Made by a program: the position numbers and the translations under genes
Source of the DNA: Formivibrio citricus
Lineage (GTDB): Bacteria; Pseudomonadota; Gammaproteobacteria; Burkholderiales; Chitinibacteraceae
NCBI RefSeq assembly: GCF_900115065.1
Contig: NZ_FOVE01000004.1
Coordinates: 62,001 to 126,000 of the forward strand
DNA length: 64,000 nucleotides
Direction: 5' to 3'
Notes under the pieces: model-generated
The model's database searches: none
The model's input: the letters and a program-made list of their open reading frames with translations, nothing else
Told to the model about the DNA's origin: nothing
Part shown: one piece after another, positions 27,750 to 37,736 of the stretch
Layout of the letters: the number at the start of each line of letters is the position of its first letter
Position numbering within the stretch: position 1 is the stretch's first letter

Positions 27750-29027
27750 TTACGAACGCAGGGCGATTTCAAGGATGCCGAGTGCTTCATCAAGCACGGC
27801 GTTTTCGATGGTCAGCGGGCACAGGAAACGGATCACGTTGCCGTGTGTGCCGCAGGTCAGGAGGATCAGCCCCATTTCCAGCGCCGTGGCCTTGACCTTG
27901 GCGGCGAACTCGGGCGCTGGCTTGCCGTCCTGCATAAGTTCAACAGCCACCATTGCGCCGGGGCCGCGCACGTCGGCGATCTGCGGAACCTGTTTTTGCA
28001 GGCGCAGCAAGGTTGCCTTGATCTTGTCGCCGACCACGTTGGCACGCTCGCAAAGCTTTTCATCCTCGATGACATCGAGCACGGCCAGCGCTGCAGCGAT
28101 ACCGATCGGGCTGCCGGCGTAGGTTCCGCCCAGCCCGCCCGGATTGGCCGCATCCATAACCTCGGCCCGGCCCACCACGCCGGAGAGCGGGAAGCCGCCC
28201 GCAAGCGACTTGGCCATCGTCATCAGGTCCGGCTTGATGTCGTAATGCTCCATGGCGAACAGCTTGCCGGTGCGCGCAAAACCCGTCTGGATTTCGTCGG
28301 CAATCAGCAGGATGCCGTGCTCGTCGCAAATCTTGCGCAGGCCGCGCATGAATTCGGCCGGAGCCTGGACGAAGCCGCCCTCGCCCTGCACCGGCTCGGC
28401 GATGATCGCCGCAACCCGCTTGGGTTCGATGGCATATTTGAAGAGTTCCTTCACGGAAGCGAGCGCATCTTCGACGCTCACACCGTACAACTCATTCGGA
28501 TACTGGGCATGAAACACATCACCGGGGAACGGGCCGAAGCCGATCTTGTACGGCGCCACCTTGCCGGTCAGCGCCATCGTCATCATCGTGCGGCCATGGA
28601 ACCCCGCAGCAAACGCGATCACGCCGGGGCGGCCGGTCGCGGCGCGGGCAATCTTGATGGCGTTTTCAACCGCTTCCGCGCCGGAGCTCAGGAACATGGT
28701 CTTGGCCGGCCCTTCGATGGGCGCCTGCGCATTGATGCGCTCGGCGAGTTCGACGTAGCCCCAGTACGGCATGACCTGGTAGCAGGTATGGGAGAACGCG
28801 TTCATCTGCTCCAGCACCGCAGCCTTGATGCGCGGGTGCATGTGCCCGGTGTTGAGCACGGCGATCCCGGAAGCGAAATCGATGTAGCGGCGACCTTCCT
28901 CATCCCACACTTCGGAATTGAGCGCCTTCTTGGCAAAAATGGTCGTGGTCAGACCGACACCGCGCGGCGTGGCGGCAAGACGGCGTTCGTTCCAGCTTTG
29001 ATTGGTCATGCTGACTTTGGCATCCAT
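27750..29027 (-). CDS. gabT: 4-aminobutyrate aminotransferase
   Basis: GabT transfers the amino group of GABA to 2-oxoglutarate, giving succinate semialdehyde and glutamate. It is a 425-residue class III aminotransferase: [16 protein letters not shown] for cofactor phosphate, [14 protein letters not shown], the PLP-ring aspartate in [12 protein letters not shown] and the Schiff-base lysine in [13 protein letters not shown]. The ATG at 29027 follows GAAGGAAG. Its product feeds gabD directly downstream. It is divergent from a PuuR-like regulator, which most likely controls it. Confidence 0.96.
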   Translation of the reverse strand: MDAKVSMTNQSWNERRLAATPRGVGLTTTIFAKKALNSEVWDEEGRRYIDFASGIAVLNTGHMHPRIKAAVLEQMNAFSHTCYQVMPYWGYVELAERINAQAPIEGPAKTMFLSSGAEAVENAIKIARAATGRPGVIAFAAGFHGRTMMTMALTGKVAPYKIGFGPFPGDVFHAQYPNELYGVSVEDALASVKELFKYAIEPKRVAAIIAEPVQGEGGFVQAPAEFMRGLRKICDEHGILLIADEIQTGFARTGKLFAMEHYDIKPDLMTMAKSLAGGFPLSGVVGRAEVMDAANPGGLGGTYAGSPIGIAAALAVLDVIEDEKLCERANVVGDKIKATLLRLQKQVPQIADVRGPGAMVAVELMQDGKPAPEFAAKVKATALEMGLILLTCGTHGNVIRFLCPLTIENAVLDEALGILEIALRS

Positions 29028-29326
29028 GGCAAACTTCCTTCAGCTTGTGAATCAGATTGATCGAGGCAGGCAGTACATCCGGGCACGGCCGTGGTTTTTG
29101 CATGAAGGCCAGTCTACGCATGTCAATTAAAATTAACAAGCACGGGTGATAAAAATTTTTACCATAATGGCGATTGATGTAAAATATTGCATATCAAAAA
29201 GCGTCAATACACCCAGCAATAACGCAACAAGCCACGAAAAAAGTGGTTAAACCTGGATAAAACAGGTGTGCCGTTTTGGTGCAACAATAGTCAAACGTTT
29301 ATTATATTGAACAAATTGAGGGCAAC
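29028..29326. promoter_or_regulatory. Divergent gabTD / regulator control region, AT-rich, with palindromic candidate sites
   Basis: The middle of this gap is much more AT-rich than the genes. An imperfect palindrome is centred on AAAAATTTTT at 29151-29160 (flanks TGAT and ACCA). Another, GTCAATTAAAATTAAC, is at 29122-29137. TATTAT and TATATT-like boxes lie near 29300-29308, ahead of the regulator. These are candidate operators and promoters; none is proven. Confidence 0.45.
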
Positions 29327-29872
29327 ATGGATATCGGGGCACGGCTCAAAATGGTGCGCGAAGCACAGGGGATCTCCCAGCGCGAACTGGCCAAGCGCGC
29401 CGGCGTCACCAACGCCTCCATCTCGCTGATCGAACAAAACCGCGTCAGTCCGTCGGTAAGTTCGCTGAAAAAGGTACTGGATGGCCTGCCCATGTCCATG
29501 GCCGATTTCTTCACCTTCGAACTGGAACAACAGCCGCCGCGCCAGGTATTTGCCGCTGCAGAGCAACCGGACCTGGGCGGAAACGGCGTCGCCATGTGGC
29601 TGGTCGGCGCAGGCGTGGAAAACCGCCAGATCGGCTTGCTGCGGGAGGTCTACGCGCCGGGCGCCGACACCGGAACGGAAATGCTGAAACACGAAGGACA
29701 GGAATGCGGCGTCGTCACCCAAGGCTGCATCGAACTGACCATCGATACACAAGTGCACATCCTGCACCCCGGCGACGGTTATTATTTTTCCAGCAACCAG
29801 CCGCACCGCTTCCGCAACATCGGCGAAACGGAAGCCATCCTCATCAGCGCCAACAATCCGCCAACGCTGTAA
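29327..29872 (+). CDS. PuuR-like XRE-family transcriptional regulator with cupin domain
   Basis: The 181-residue protein has an N-terminal helix-turn-helix of XRE type (about 6-60; ISQRELAKRAGVTNASISLI) and a C-terminal cupin domain (about 105-178) with KHEGQECGVVTQGCIELTI and HPGDGYYFSSNQPHRFRN. The segment NRVSPSVSSLKKVLDGLPMS and the overall layout match E. coli PuuR, the putrescine/GABA pathway repressor. It is divergent from gabT, so GABA or a polyamine-derived effector acting in the cupin is a reasonable guess. The start has a GAGG ribosome site. A terminator follows at 29915-29953. Confidence 0.88.
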   Translation: MDIGARLKMVREAQGISQRELAKRAGVTNASISLIEQNRVSPSVSSLKKVLDGLPMSMADFFTFELEQQPPRQVFAAAEQPDLGGNGVAMWLVGAGVENRQIGLLREVYAPGADTGTEMLKHEGQECGVVTQGCIELTIDTQVHILHPGDGYYFSSNQPHRFRNIGETEAILISANNPPTL

Positions 29873-29914
29873 GAAGCCGCTCATGATCTGTCGTGAACAG
29901 GCTCTAAAAGCGGC

Positions 29915-29953
29915 CAACAAAAAACCGGCAACACATGCGCCGGTTTTTTGTTG
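29915..29953. terminator. Bidirectional Rho-independent terminator
   Basis: CAACAAAAAACCGGC and its exact complement pair around a 9-base loop, giving U runs in both directions. It lies between the PuuR-like gene and the convergent hpnC gene. Confidence 0.88.
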
Positions 29954-29954
29954 A

Positions 29955-30779
29955 TCACAACGCCCGCCAGAGAATCCGCGGCCAGTCGCCTCCTTTTAGC
30001 TTGGGGCGCTTGCGAAACACATCGTAATCCACTGCTTCGATCCGTTGCAGCAAGCGGTCCGCCGCCGCCACGATGGTTCTGATTTCCAGGCCAATACGCC
30101 CCGGCAAGCGCCGCCCCAGCGGCTTGCCCTCATACAGCATGGCCCGCGCGCGCATCACTTCAAACGCCAAAAGGTCGCGCAACGCCCGGTCCAACCGGCC
30201 TTCGGCCAGCTGTGACTCGTTCACACCGAAACGCTTCAAGTCTTCCTGCGGGATATATACCCGCCCCTTCTGCCAGTCGATGGCGACGTCCTGCCAGAAG
30301 TTGATGAGCTGCAAGGCCGTGCAAATGCAGTCCGACTGCCGCAGGTTTTCCGGCGTCGCTTCGCCGAAGATATGCAGCAGGATACGCCCAACCGGATCGG
30401 CAGAGCGCCGGCAGTAATCCTTGAGCGTATCGAAGTCCTCGTAGCGCTTTTTCACCACATCCTGACGGAATGCCGATAGCAGGTCTTCGAACAATTGCAG
30501 CGGAATGCCATGCCCGGCAACGAACGGGACCAGATCGGCGAACAGACGATCCGGCGGCATCTCGCCCCGACCGATGCGCGCCAGCTCGGCGCTGCACGCA
30601 TCCAGCGCAGCAATGCGTTCGGAATCGGAGGCATCGCCCTCGTCAGCCAGATCGTCGGCATGGCGGGCAAAGCGGTACACGGCGGCCACGGCCGGGCGAA
30701 ACCGGGCTGGCAGCAAGACGGAACCGACCGGGAAGTTTTCGTAGTGACCGACGGATTGTTCGGGGGTCAGCGCGGACAT
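29955..30779 (-). CDS. hpnC: Squalene synthase HpnC (hopanoid biosynthesis)
   Basis: The 274-residue protein belongs to the squalene/phytoene synthase superfamily. The HpnC-type start is VGHYENFPVGSVLLPARFRP. The two aspartate-rich sites are ARHADDLADEGD and NFWQDVAIDWQKGR. With HpnD and HpnE, HpnC makes squalene for hopanoids; those partner genes and squalene-hopene cyclase are not in the window. A phytoene or dehydrosqualene synthase role is an alternative, but the N-terminus favours HpnC. The gene follows gap on the minus strand after a terminator, so it is probably transcribed on its own or by read-through. Confidence 0.85.
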   Translation of the reverse strand: MSALTPEQSVGHYENFPVGSVLLPARFRPAVAAVYRFARHADDLADEGDASDSERIAALDACSAELARIGRGEMPPDRLFADLVPFVAGHGIPLQLFEDLLSAFRQDVVKKRYEDFDTLKDYCRRSADPVGRILLHIFGEATPENLRQSDCICTALQLINFWQDVAIDWQKGRVYIPQEDLKRFGVNESQLAEGRLDRALRDLLAFEVMRARAMLYEGKPLGRRLPGRIGLEIRTIVAAADRLLQRIEAVDYDVFRKRPKLKGGDWPRILWRAL

Positions 30780-30811
30780 GGCTCATTCCATCAGAATTGA
30801 TCGGGATAAAC

Positions 30812-30837
30812 AAAGAGCCACCCGAAGGCGGCTCTTT
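30812..30837 (-). terminator. Rho-independent terminator of gap
   Basis: Read leftward, an 11 bp stem (one mismatch) closes on a TTCG tetraloop, flanked by A-rich and T-rich ends. It follows the gap stop codon by about 55 bases and precedes hpnC. Confidence 0.75.
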
Positions 30838-30892
30838 TGGCACAGAAAACGGAGCACCCGACCGCAAGAGGCAAAGGCGCAACCGTCTGCGA

Positions 30893-31909
30893 TTACTTGG
30901 CTTCCATCAATGCCTTGGTGGTATCCAGCATGCGGTTGGAGAAGCCCCACTCGTTGTCGTACCAGGCCAGAACCTTTACCAGCGTACCGTTGTTGGTCAC
31001 GCGGGTTTCGGAAGCATCGTAGGTCGACGAAGCCGAATCGTGATTGAAGTCGGACGACACCAGCGGCAGATCGTTGTACTTCAGAATGCCCTTGAGCGCG
31101 CCTTCGCTGGCTTCCTTGATGATGCTGTTGATTTCTTCCTTGGTAGTCGGACGGGCGGCCACGAAGGTCAGGTCAACCAGGGAAACATTGATGGTCGGAA
31201 CGCGAACAGACAGGCCGTCGAGCTTGCCGTTGAGTTCCGGCAACACCAGACCCACTGCAGCAGCCGCACCAGTCTTGGTCGGGATCATCGACTGGGTAGC
31301 AGAACGGGCACGGCGCAGGTCGCTGTGGTACACATCGGTCAGCACCTGGTCGTTGGTGTAAGCGTGGATGGTGTTCATCAGGCCGGAAACCACACCGATC
31401 TTCTCGTGCAGCGGCTTGACCAGCGGAGCCAGGCAGTTGGTGGTGCAGGATGCATTGGAGATAACGGTATCGCTGGCCTTCAGGATGCTGTGGTTCACAC
31501 CGAACACCACGGTCGCATCGACATCGTTGCCGCCCGGAGCAGAAATCACGACTTTCTTGGCGCCAGCGGTCAGGTGAGCGGAAGCCTTGGCCTTGCTGGT
31601 GAAGAGGCCGGTACACTCCATCACCACATCGATGTCCAGTTCCTTCCACGGCAATTCGGCCGGGTTGCGCACAGCGCAAACGCGGATCTTGTCGCCATTG
31701 ACCACCATGTAGTCGCCATCGACGGACACGGTGCCGTTGAAACGGCCGTGTGCGGTATCGTATTGCGTCAGGTGCGCATTGGTCTTGGCATCGCCCAGGT
31801 CATTGATGGCAACAATCTGGATTTCATGGGTGCGGCCAGACTCATACAGGGCACGCAGAACATTACGACCAATACGGCCGTAGCCGTTGATAGCGACACG
31901 AATAGCCAT
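30893..31909 (-). CDS. gap: Glyceraldehyde-3-phosphate dehydrogenase, type I
   Basis: This enzyme oxidises glyceraldehyde-3-phosphate to 1,3-bisphosphoglycerate with NAD+. Its 338 residues include the NAD fold [15 protein letters not shown], the active-site cysteine in [13 protein letters not shown], the histidine-containing [11 protein letters not shown], and [16 protein letters not shown]. The ribosome site TAGGAG precedes the ATG at 31909. It is divergent from hexR, whose product commonly controls gap in proteobacteria, so regulation from the shared intergenic region is likely. Confidence 0.97.
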   Translation of the reverse strand: MAIRVAINGYGRIGRNVLRALYESGRTHEIQIVAINDLGDAKTNAHLTQYDTAHGRFNGTVSVDGDYMVVNGDKIRVCAVRNPAELPWKELDIDVVMECTGLFTSKAKASAHLTAGAKKVVISAPGGNDVDATVVFGVNHSILKASDTVISNASCTTNCLAPLVKPLHEKIGVVSGLMNTIHAYTNDQVLTDVYHSDLRRARSATQSMIPTKTGAAAAVGLVLPELNGKLDGLSVRVPTINVSLVDLTFVAARPTTKEEINSIIKEASEGALKGILKYNDLPLVSSDFNHDSASSTYDASETRVTNNGTLVKVLAWYDNEWGFSNRMLDTTKALMEAK

Positions 31910-32187
31910 TGCGGTTAGCTCCTAGGGGTAGAAAAAGCCGATGCGGACAGGCACTCGTTTCGCCTTCGCCCGCCTGGCGGCAGCAAGCCCATGATTATAA
32001 CGCCGCGCAGCCGCAGTGCACAAACGCAGCCCCCCTACAATTTGCAATAAAACACATTAAATTGACCCCGGATCGACGTATCGTCTCCCTTATAATGCAA
32101 AAGCCCGAAACCGCCTCCGGCCAGCAAACGCCAAGTGCGCTTTCAATTGCGGCAACATCCCCAAGGCAATCCCGAGAAAGGCCCGAA
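31910..32187. promoter_or_regulatory. Divergent gap / hexR control region
   Basis: A perfect TATAAT at 32090-32095 can serve as the -10 box of hexR; TTGACC lies too far upstream (23 bases) to be a proper -35, so activation or a weak promoter is implied. An AT-rich stretch (about 32036-32060) is the best place for operators, but I see no clean HexR palindrome. Confidence 0.45.
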
Positions 32188-33021
32188 ATGCTGGACAGAA
32201 TCAGATCCTCGCTAGACAGCCTGAGCAAATCAGAGCGCCGCGTCGCCGAGCTTGCGCTCGCCCAGCCCAATCTGGTCGCCAACGCGCCTATTGCCCACAT
32301 TGCCGACATCGCTCAGGTTTCGCAGCCGACGGTCATCCGCTTCTGCCGCTCATTGGGATGCTCCGGTCTGCAGGATTTCAAACTGCGGCTGACCCGCAGC
32401 CTGGTTTCCGGTGTTCCCTACGTCCACTCGATGGTATCGCCGGACGATTCCGCTCACGACCTCGCGCGCAAGCTCTTCGACAACAACATCTCCAACCTGA
32501 TGCGTTGCCGCAACGAGCTCGACACGGATGCCCTGGAGCGCGCCTTCAACATCCTGGCGCACGCCAACAAGATTGACGTCTACGGACAGGGCCAGTCCGG
32601 CGCGGTGGCCATCGACTGCCAGCACAAATTCTTCCGGCTCGGTGTTCCGACCGTGGCCTATACCGATCCGCACATGCACAGCATGTCCGCCGCCATGCTC
32701 AAGCCGGGCGACGCCGTCATCGCCATCTCCAACTCGGGGCGCACGCTCGACATCCTGCGTTCCGTCGAGATCGCCCGCGAAGCCGGCGCCGACGTGATCG
32801 GCATCACCCACTCCAAATCGCCGCTCGCCAAGCACTGCTCGGTCTGCCTGTTCGCCGACACCACGGAAGACCAGGATCTCTATACGCCGATGATCACGCG
32901 CATCGTCCACCTCGTCATCGTCGATACGCTTGCGGTCGGCGTCGCCTTGAAACGCGGGCCGGAACTCATTGATCAACTGGAAAAAATGAAGCACAGCCTG
33001 AAAGAAAAACGCACCCGCTAA
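32188..33021 (+). CDS. hexR: HexR-type MurR/RpiR family transcriptional regulator
   Basis: The 277-residue protein has an RpiR-type helix-turn-helix (about 1-75; [20 protein letters not shown] and [20 protein letters not shown]) and a SIS sugar-phosphate-binding domain (about 120-255) with [12 protein letters not shown] and [16 protein letters not shown]. This matches HexR, which senses KDPG and controls Entner-Doudoroff and glycolytic genes. The start at 32188 (MLDRIRS) fits the family and has AGAAAGG upstream; the frame is open further upstream. Neighbours gap (divergent) and pgi (119 bases downstream) fit a central-carbon role. Confidence 0.9.
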   Translation: MLDRIRSSLDSLSKSERRVAELALAQPNLVANAPIAHIADIAQVSQPTVIRFCRSLGCSGLQDFKLRLTRSLVSGVPYVHSMVSPDDSAHDLARKLFDNNISNLMRCRNELDTDALERAFNILAHANKIDVYGQGQSGAVAIDCQHKFFRLGVPTVAYTDPHMHSMSAAMLKPGDAVIAISNSGRTLDILRSVEIAREAGADVIGITHSKSPLAKHCSVCLFADTTEDQDLYTPMITRIVHLVIVDTLAVGVALKRGPELIDQLEKMKHSLKEKRTR

Positions 33022-33139
33022 TTGCAGCGCAACATCGAATTTTCACCAAAATTCGATTCAGGATCAGGAAAGCAGGCTTAAAATAAAACGATGCGCGAAG
33101 TACTGGCGCCCATTGTCGATTCAGTTTCCCGGCCCGATC

Positions 33140-34792
33140 ATGCCCACTCCTACCGATCTCCCTGCCTGGCATCAGCTCCAGTCTCACGTCGAAAATCTCC
33201 GCCATCTGCACATGCGGGATCTTTTTGCTTCCGACCCGCTCCGGTTCGAGCGCTTCTCGCTAGAAGCGGCTGGCATTTTTCTCGACTACTCGAAGAACCG
33301 CATCACGACCGAAACCCTCCCCCTGCTCGCGCAACTGGCCCGCGAAGCCGGCGTGGAATCGTTGCGCGAGCGCATGTTCAGCGGCGAAAGAATCAATCGC
33401 ACGGAAAACCGCGCCGTGCTTCACACCGCATTGCGCAATCTGGACAACACTCCGGTCATGGTCGACGGCGTGGACGTCATGCCGCAGGTCAACGCCGTGC
33501 GCCAGCGCATGGCCCGCTTTGCCGAAAGCGTACGAAATGGCGAGTGGAGAGGCCATACCGGCCAGCCGATAACCGATGTCGTCAACATTGGCATCGGCGG
33601 CTCAGATCTGGGGCCGCTCATGGTCTGCCGGGCGCTCCACCGCTTTGCCCATCCCCGGCTGCGCATGCATTTCGTTTCAACCGTCGACGGCGACCAGATC
33701 GGCTGCCTGCTGAAAAAGCTGAACCCTGCCACCACGCTTTTCATCGTCGCCTCCAAAACCTTCACCACCCAGGAAACGCTGACCAACGCCCATACGGCGC
33801 GCCAGTGGTTCCTCGATGCCGGAAACGACACGCCCGCCATCGCGCGCCACTTCGTCGCCATCTCGACCAACACCCAAGCCGTTCGCAACTTCGGCATCGA
33901 CCCGGACAACATGTTCGAGTTCTGGGACTGGGTCGGAGGGCGTTATTCGCTCTGGTCTGCCATCGGTCTGTCCATTGCCATCTGCATTGGCCCGGATAAT
34001 TTCGAAAAACTGCTGGCCGGCGCGCAGGCCATGGACCGGCATTTCCGCGAAATGCCCATCGAAAAGAACATGCCGATGTTGCTGGCGCTGCTCGGAATTC
34101 TGAATGGGAATTATTTCCATTGTCATTCACACCTCATATCGCCCTACAATCAGGCATTGGATCGCTTTCCCGCCTACCTGCAGCAACTGGACATGGAATC
34201 GAACGGAAAAACAGTCGACATCGATGGTCGACACATCACTGACTACGAAACCGGCCCTGTGGTCTGGGGCGATTCCGGCATCAACGGTCAGCACGCCTAT
34301 TATCAATTGCTGCATCAGGGCAGCAACGTCACACCGGTCGATTTCATCGTTTCCATAGAACACCCCGATGCACCTCCCGCTCACCGCGACATCCTGATGG
34401 CCAATTTCTTTGCCCAGACCGAGGCGCTGATGCGAGGCAAGACCGAGGCAGAAGTACGCGCCGAACTGGCCGCGCAAGGGCTGAGCGGGGAAGCGCTTGA
34501 AAAACTCGTTCCGCACAAGATATTTGAAGGCAACCGCCCCAGCAATTCCATCCTGCTGCAACGGCTCGATCCGCAAACGCTCGGCGCGCTGATTGCACTC
34601 TATGAGCACAAGGTTTTCGTGCAAGGCGCCATCTGGAACATCAATTCCTATGATCAATGGGGAGTGGAACTCGGCAAGCAGCTTGCCAAAAAGATCGAGG
34701 CACAACTGGCGACATCGGAGCCGACGACCTGCCACGACGCCTCGACCAACGGGCTGATCAACTACTACAAAAAGCGCCGTCAAGTTTCATAA
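33140..34792 (+). CDS. pgi: Glucose-6-phosphate isomerase
   Basis: Pgi interconverts glucose-6-phosphate and fructose-6-phosphate. The 550-residue enzyme shows [31 protein letters not shown], the PGI signature [20 protein letters not shown], the catalytic glutamate in that block, and the C-terminal [18 protein letters not shown] with [13 protein letters not shown]. The ATG at 33140 gives the family start [13 protein letters not shown]; the frame opens earlier at a TTG. It follows hexR in the same direction and precedes the pyruvate dehydrogenase operon. Confidence 0.97.
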   Translation: MPTPTDLPAWHQLQSHVENLRHLHMRDLFASDPLRFERFSLEAAGIFLDYSKNRITTETLPLLAQLAREAGVESLRERMFSGERINRTENRAVLHTALRNLDNTPVMVDGVDVMPQVNAVRQRMARFAESVRNGEWRGHTGQPITDVVNIGIGGSDLGPLMVCRALHRFAHPRLRMHFVSTVDGDQIGCLLKKLNPATTLFIVASKTFTTQETLTNAHTARQWFLDAGNDTPAIARHFVAISTNTQAVRNFGIDPDNMFEFWDWVGGRYSLWSAIGLSIAICIGPDNFEKLLAGAQAMDRHFREMPIEKNMPMLLALLGILNGNYFHCHSHLISPYNQALDRFPAYLQQLDMESNGKTVDIDGRHITDYETGPVVWGDSGINGQHAYYQLLHQGSNVTPVDFIVSIEHPDAPPAHRDILMANFFAQTEALMRGKTEAEVRAELAAQGLSGEALEKLVPHKIFEGNRPSNSILLQRLDPQTLGALIALYEHKVFVQGAIWNINSYDQWGVELGKQLAKKIEAQLATSEPTTCHDASTNGLINYYKKRRQVS

Positions 34793-34914
34793 GCACAGGA
34801 TTCAGGCGCCAGAAGATTTCAGGACATGGGCAAGAAGACAAGGATATTTATCTCCATCCAGACCGAAAATATTGGATTCCGCACAAAACCACAAAGATTT
34901 ATGGATTAAAAAGA

Positions 34915-34937
34915 AAGCGTGCCCATGCAGCACGCTT
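34915..34937 (+). promoter_or_regulatory. Leader hairpin upstream of aceE
   Basis: AAGCGTGC and GCACGCTT form a perfect 8 bp stem with a 7-base loop, ending 30 bases before the aceE start. No T run follows, so it is not a clear terminator; it may shape the leader of the pyruvate dehydrogenase mRNA. Confidence 0.4.
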
Positions 34938-34967
34938 GTCATCCAACCACAGAAGAAGGTAGACAAC

Positions 34968-37625
34968 ATGGCAGAGCAGTTTCATGACCAGGATCCACTG
35001 GAAACACGCGAATGGCTTGAATCGCTGGCAAGCGTCCGGGAACGCGAAGGGGCAGACCGGGCGCAGTTCCTGGTAGAACAAGTCCTCAACCAAGCCCGCA
35101 CCGACGGCATCAAGCTTCCCTTCAACATCACCACCGAATACGTCAACACCATCCCGGCCAGCATCGAGGCCAAAAATCCCGGCAACGCCCAGTTCGAAGA
35201 ACGCATCCTCGCCTACACGCGCTGGAATGCCGCAGCGATGGTGGTCAAGGCCAACCGCGGCGAAGGCGAACCGGGCGGGCACATCACCTCGTTTGCCTCC
35301 GCCGCCACCCTCTACGACGTGGGCTGGAACCACTTCTGGCATGCCCCGAGCGAAAATCACGGCGGCGACCTGGTTTACTTCCAGGGCCACTGCGCACCCG
35401 GCATGTATTCCCGCGCCTTCCTCGAAGGCCGCATTTCGGAAGACCAGCTCAACCAGTTCCGCCGCGAAGTCGGCGGCCAGGGGCTTTCGTCCTATCCGCA
35501 TCCGTGGCTGATGCCGAACTTCTGGCAATTCCCGACCGTATCCATGGGCCTTGGGCCGCTGATGGCGATCTACCAGGCCCGCTTCATGAAATACCTCGAC
35601 GACCGTGGCTTCGCGCAAAAAGGCAACCGCAAAGTCTGGTGCTTCTGCGGCGACGGGGAAATGGATGAACCGGAATCCTTGGGCGCCATCTCGCTCGCCG
35701 GCCGTGAAAAACTCGACAACCTCGTGTTCGTCATCAACTGCAACCTGCAGCGTCTGGATGGCCCGGTACGCGGCAACGCCAAGATCGTGCAGGAACTCGA
35801 AGGCGACTTCCGCGGCGCGGGCTGGAACGTGATCAAGGTGCTGTGGGGCTCGGGCTGGGACAAGCTGCTCGCGCAGGATACCCACGGCTTGCTGCAAAAG
35901 CGCATGATGGAAGTCGTTGACGGCGAATACCAGAACTACAAGTCCCGAAACGGCGCCTACATCCGCCAGCACTTCTTCGGCAAATACCCGCAACTGCTGG
36001 CGATGGTGGTCGATCTGTCCGACGACGAAATCTGGGCACTGACCCGCGGCGGCAACGACATGACCAAGGTCTACGCCGCCTACAAAGCCGCCACCGAGCA
36101 CAAGGACCAGCCGACCCTGATCCTTGCCAAGACCGTCAAGGGCTACGGCATGGGCTCCGCGGGCGAATCGCAAAACGTCGCCCACCAGACCAAGAAGCTC
36201 TCCGACAGCGACATGCTCTACCTGCGCGACCGTCTCAAGGTTCCGCTGAGCGACGAAGAAGCCACCGCCTGCAAGTTCTACCTGCCGCCCGCCGATGCGC
36301 CCGAGCTCAAGTACATGCAGGAACGCCGCGCCGCACTGGGCGGCTACATCCCCTCGCGCAAGCCGGTCGACGAACCGCTGCCGGTACCGGAACTGGATGC
36401 CTTCAAGGCCCTGCTAGAAAACACCGGCGACCGCGAAATGTCCACCACCATGGCCTTCGTGCGTCTCCTGAACGTACTGGTCAAGGACAAGCAGATCGGC
36501 AACCGCGTCGTTCCCATCGTGCCGGATGAATCCCGCACCTTTGGCATGGAAGGCATGTTCCGCCAGCTCGGCATCTGGTCGCACGTCGGCCAGCTCTACA
36601 CCCCGCAGGATTCCGACCAGTTGATGTTCTACAAGGAATCGAAGCAGGGCCAGATCCTGCAGGAAGGCATCAACGAAGCCGGCGCCATGGCCGACTGGAT
36701 TGCCGCCGCTACGGCCTACGCCAACCACGGCGTAACCATGATCCCGTTCTACATCTACTACTCGATGTTCGGCTTCCAGCGCATCGGCGATCTGGCTTGG
36801 GCTGCGGGCGACATGCGCGCGCGCGGCTTCCTCGTCGGCGGCACCGCAGGTCGCACCACGCTCAACGGCGAAGGTCTGCAACATCAGGACGGCCACGGGC
36901 ATCTGTTTGCCGAGTTCATCCCGAACTGCCTCTCCTACGATCCGACCTTCCACTACGAGCTGGCCGTGATCGTGCAGGACGGCATGCGCCGCATGTACCA
37001 GAACCAGGAAAACATCTACTACTACATCTCGGTGATGAACGAGAACTACAGCCATCCGGCCATGCCGGAAGGCGCGGAAACCGGCATCCTCAAGGGCCTG
37101 TACCTGTTTCAGGAAGGCGGCAAGTCCGACCTCAAGGTACAGCTCATGGGTTCGGGCACGATCTTCCGCGAAGTCATCGCCGCCGCCGAGCTGCTGAAAA
37201 CCGACTTCGGCGTCGAAGCCGACATCTGGTCCGCGCCGAGCTTCAACGAGCTCTACCGCGACGGCATCGCCGCCCAGCGCTACAACATGCTGCACCCGAC
37301 CGCAGAGCAGAAGACGCCGTACGTGACCGAATGCCTGCAAGGCCGCACCGGCCCGGTGATCGCGGCGACCGACTACAAGCGCACCTACACCGAACAGGTT
37401 CGTGCGTTCGTACCGGCACGCTACGTCACGCTGGGCACCGACGGCTTCGGCCGCTCCGACAGCCGCGCCCAGTTGCGCAAGTTCTTCGAGGTCGACCGCT
37501 ACAGCGTTGCCGTGGCCGCACTCAAGGCACTGGCCGACGAAGGCAAGATCGGTGCAGACAAGGTGGCAGAAGCGATTGCCAAGTACGGGATCGATGCTGA
37601 CAAACCGGCACCGTGGACTGTTTGA
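34968..37625 (+). CDS. aceE: Pyruvate dehydrogenase E1 component, homodimeric type
   Basis: AceE decarboxylates pyruvate with thiamine diphosphate and passes the acetyl group to the lipoyl domain of E2. It has 885 residues, starting MAEQFHDQDPLETREWLESL with AGAAGAAGG upstream. Visible features are the HxH-like NHFWHAPSENHGG and FQGHCAPGMYSR, the thiamine motif GDGEMDEPESLGAISLAG followed by NLVFVINCNLQRLDGP, the flexible segment VKGYGMGSAGESQNVAHQTK, and GRTTLNGEGLQHQDGHGHL in the C-terminal domain. It is the first gene of aceE-aceF-lpd; an inverted-repeat element fills the gap to aceF. Confidence 0.98.
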   Translation: MAEQFHDQDPLETREWLESLASVREREGADRAQFLVEQVLNQARTDGIKLPFNITTEYVNTIPASIEAKNPGNAQFEERILAYTRWNAAAMVVKANRGEGEPGGHITSFASAATLYDVGWNHFWHAPSENHGGDLVYFQGHCAPGMYSRAFLEGRISEDQLNQFRREVGGQGLSSYPHPWLMPNFWQFPTVSMGLGPLMAIYQARFMKYLDDRGFAQKGNRKVWCFCGDGEMDEPESLGAISLAGREKLDNLVFVINCNLQRLDGPVRGNAKIVQELEGDFRGAGWNVIKVLWGSGWDKLLAQDTHGLLQKRMMEVVDGEYQNYKSRNGAYIRQHFFGKYPQLLAMVVDLSDDEIWALTRGGNDMTKVYAAYKAATEHKDQPTLILAKTVKGYGMGSAGESQNVAHQTKKLSDSDMLYLRDRLKVPLSDEEATACKFYLPPADAPELKYMQERRAALGGYIPSRKPVDEPLPVPELDAFKALLENTGDREMSTTMAFVRLLNVLVKDKQIGNRVVPIVPDESRTFGMEGMFRQLGIWSHVGQLYTPQDSDQLMFYKESKQGQILQEGINEAGAMADWIAAATAYANHGVTMIPFYIYYSMFGFQRIGDLAWAAGDMRARGFLVGGTAGRTTLNGEGLQHQDGHGHLFAEFIPNCLSYDPTFHYELAVIVQDGMRRMYQNQENIYYYISVMNENYSHPAMPEGAETGILKGLYLFQEGGKSDLKVQLMGSGTIFREVIAAAELLKTDFGVEADIWSAPSFNELYRDGIAAQRYNMLHPTAEQKTPYVTECLQGRTGPVIAATDYKRTYTEQVRAFVPARYVTLGTDGFGRSDSRAQLRKFFEVDRYSVAVAALKALADEGKIGADKVAEAIAKYGIDADKPAPWTV

Positions 37626-37629
37626 AGCT

Positions 37630-37724
37630 GTGAGGTGTCAGGTGTGAGGTGTGAGGAGTAAAACCCGCACCCACCCCTGACCAAAGCAGGCCATCCGCCT
37701 CACTCCTCACCCCTCACTCCTCAC
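37630..37724. repeat. GTGAGG-type long inverted repeat (aceE/aceF gap)
   Basis: The left arm at 37630-37658 is built of GTGAGGTGT-like units. The right arm at 37698-37724 (CCTCACTCCTCACCCCTCAC and on) is its imperfect complement. The loop is about 40 bases. The arms match the accB/accC element at 15923-15992 closely. Confidence 0.82.
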
Positions 37725-37736
37725 AAGGATTGGATA

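Noticed and set aside
26237-27895. Rightward open frame opposite gabD
   Set aside because: Shadow of gabD, and its start lies in the CACAGAG repeat.
31995-32187. HexR operator palindrome between gap and hexR
   Set aside because: No stretch matches a TGTAAT-type palindrome well enough; only AT-rich text is present.
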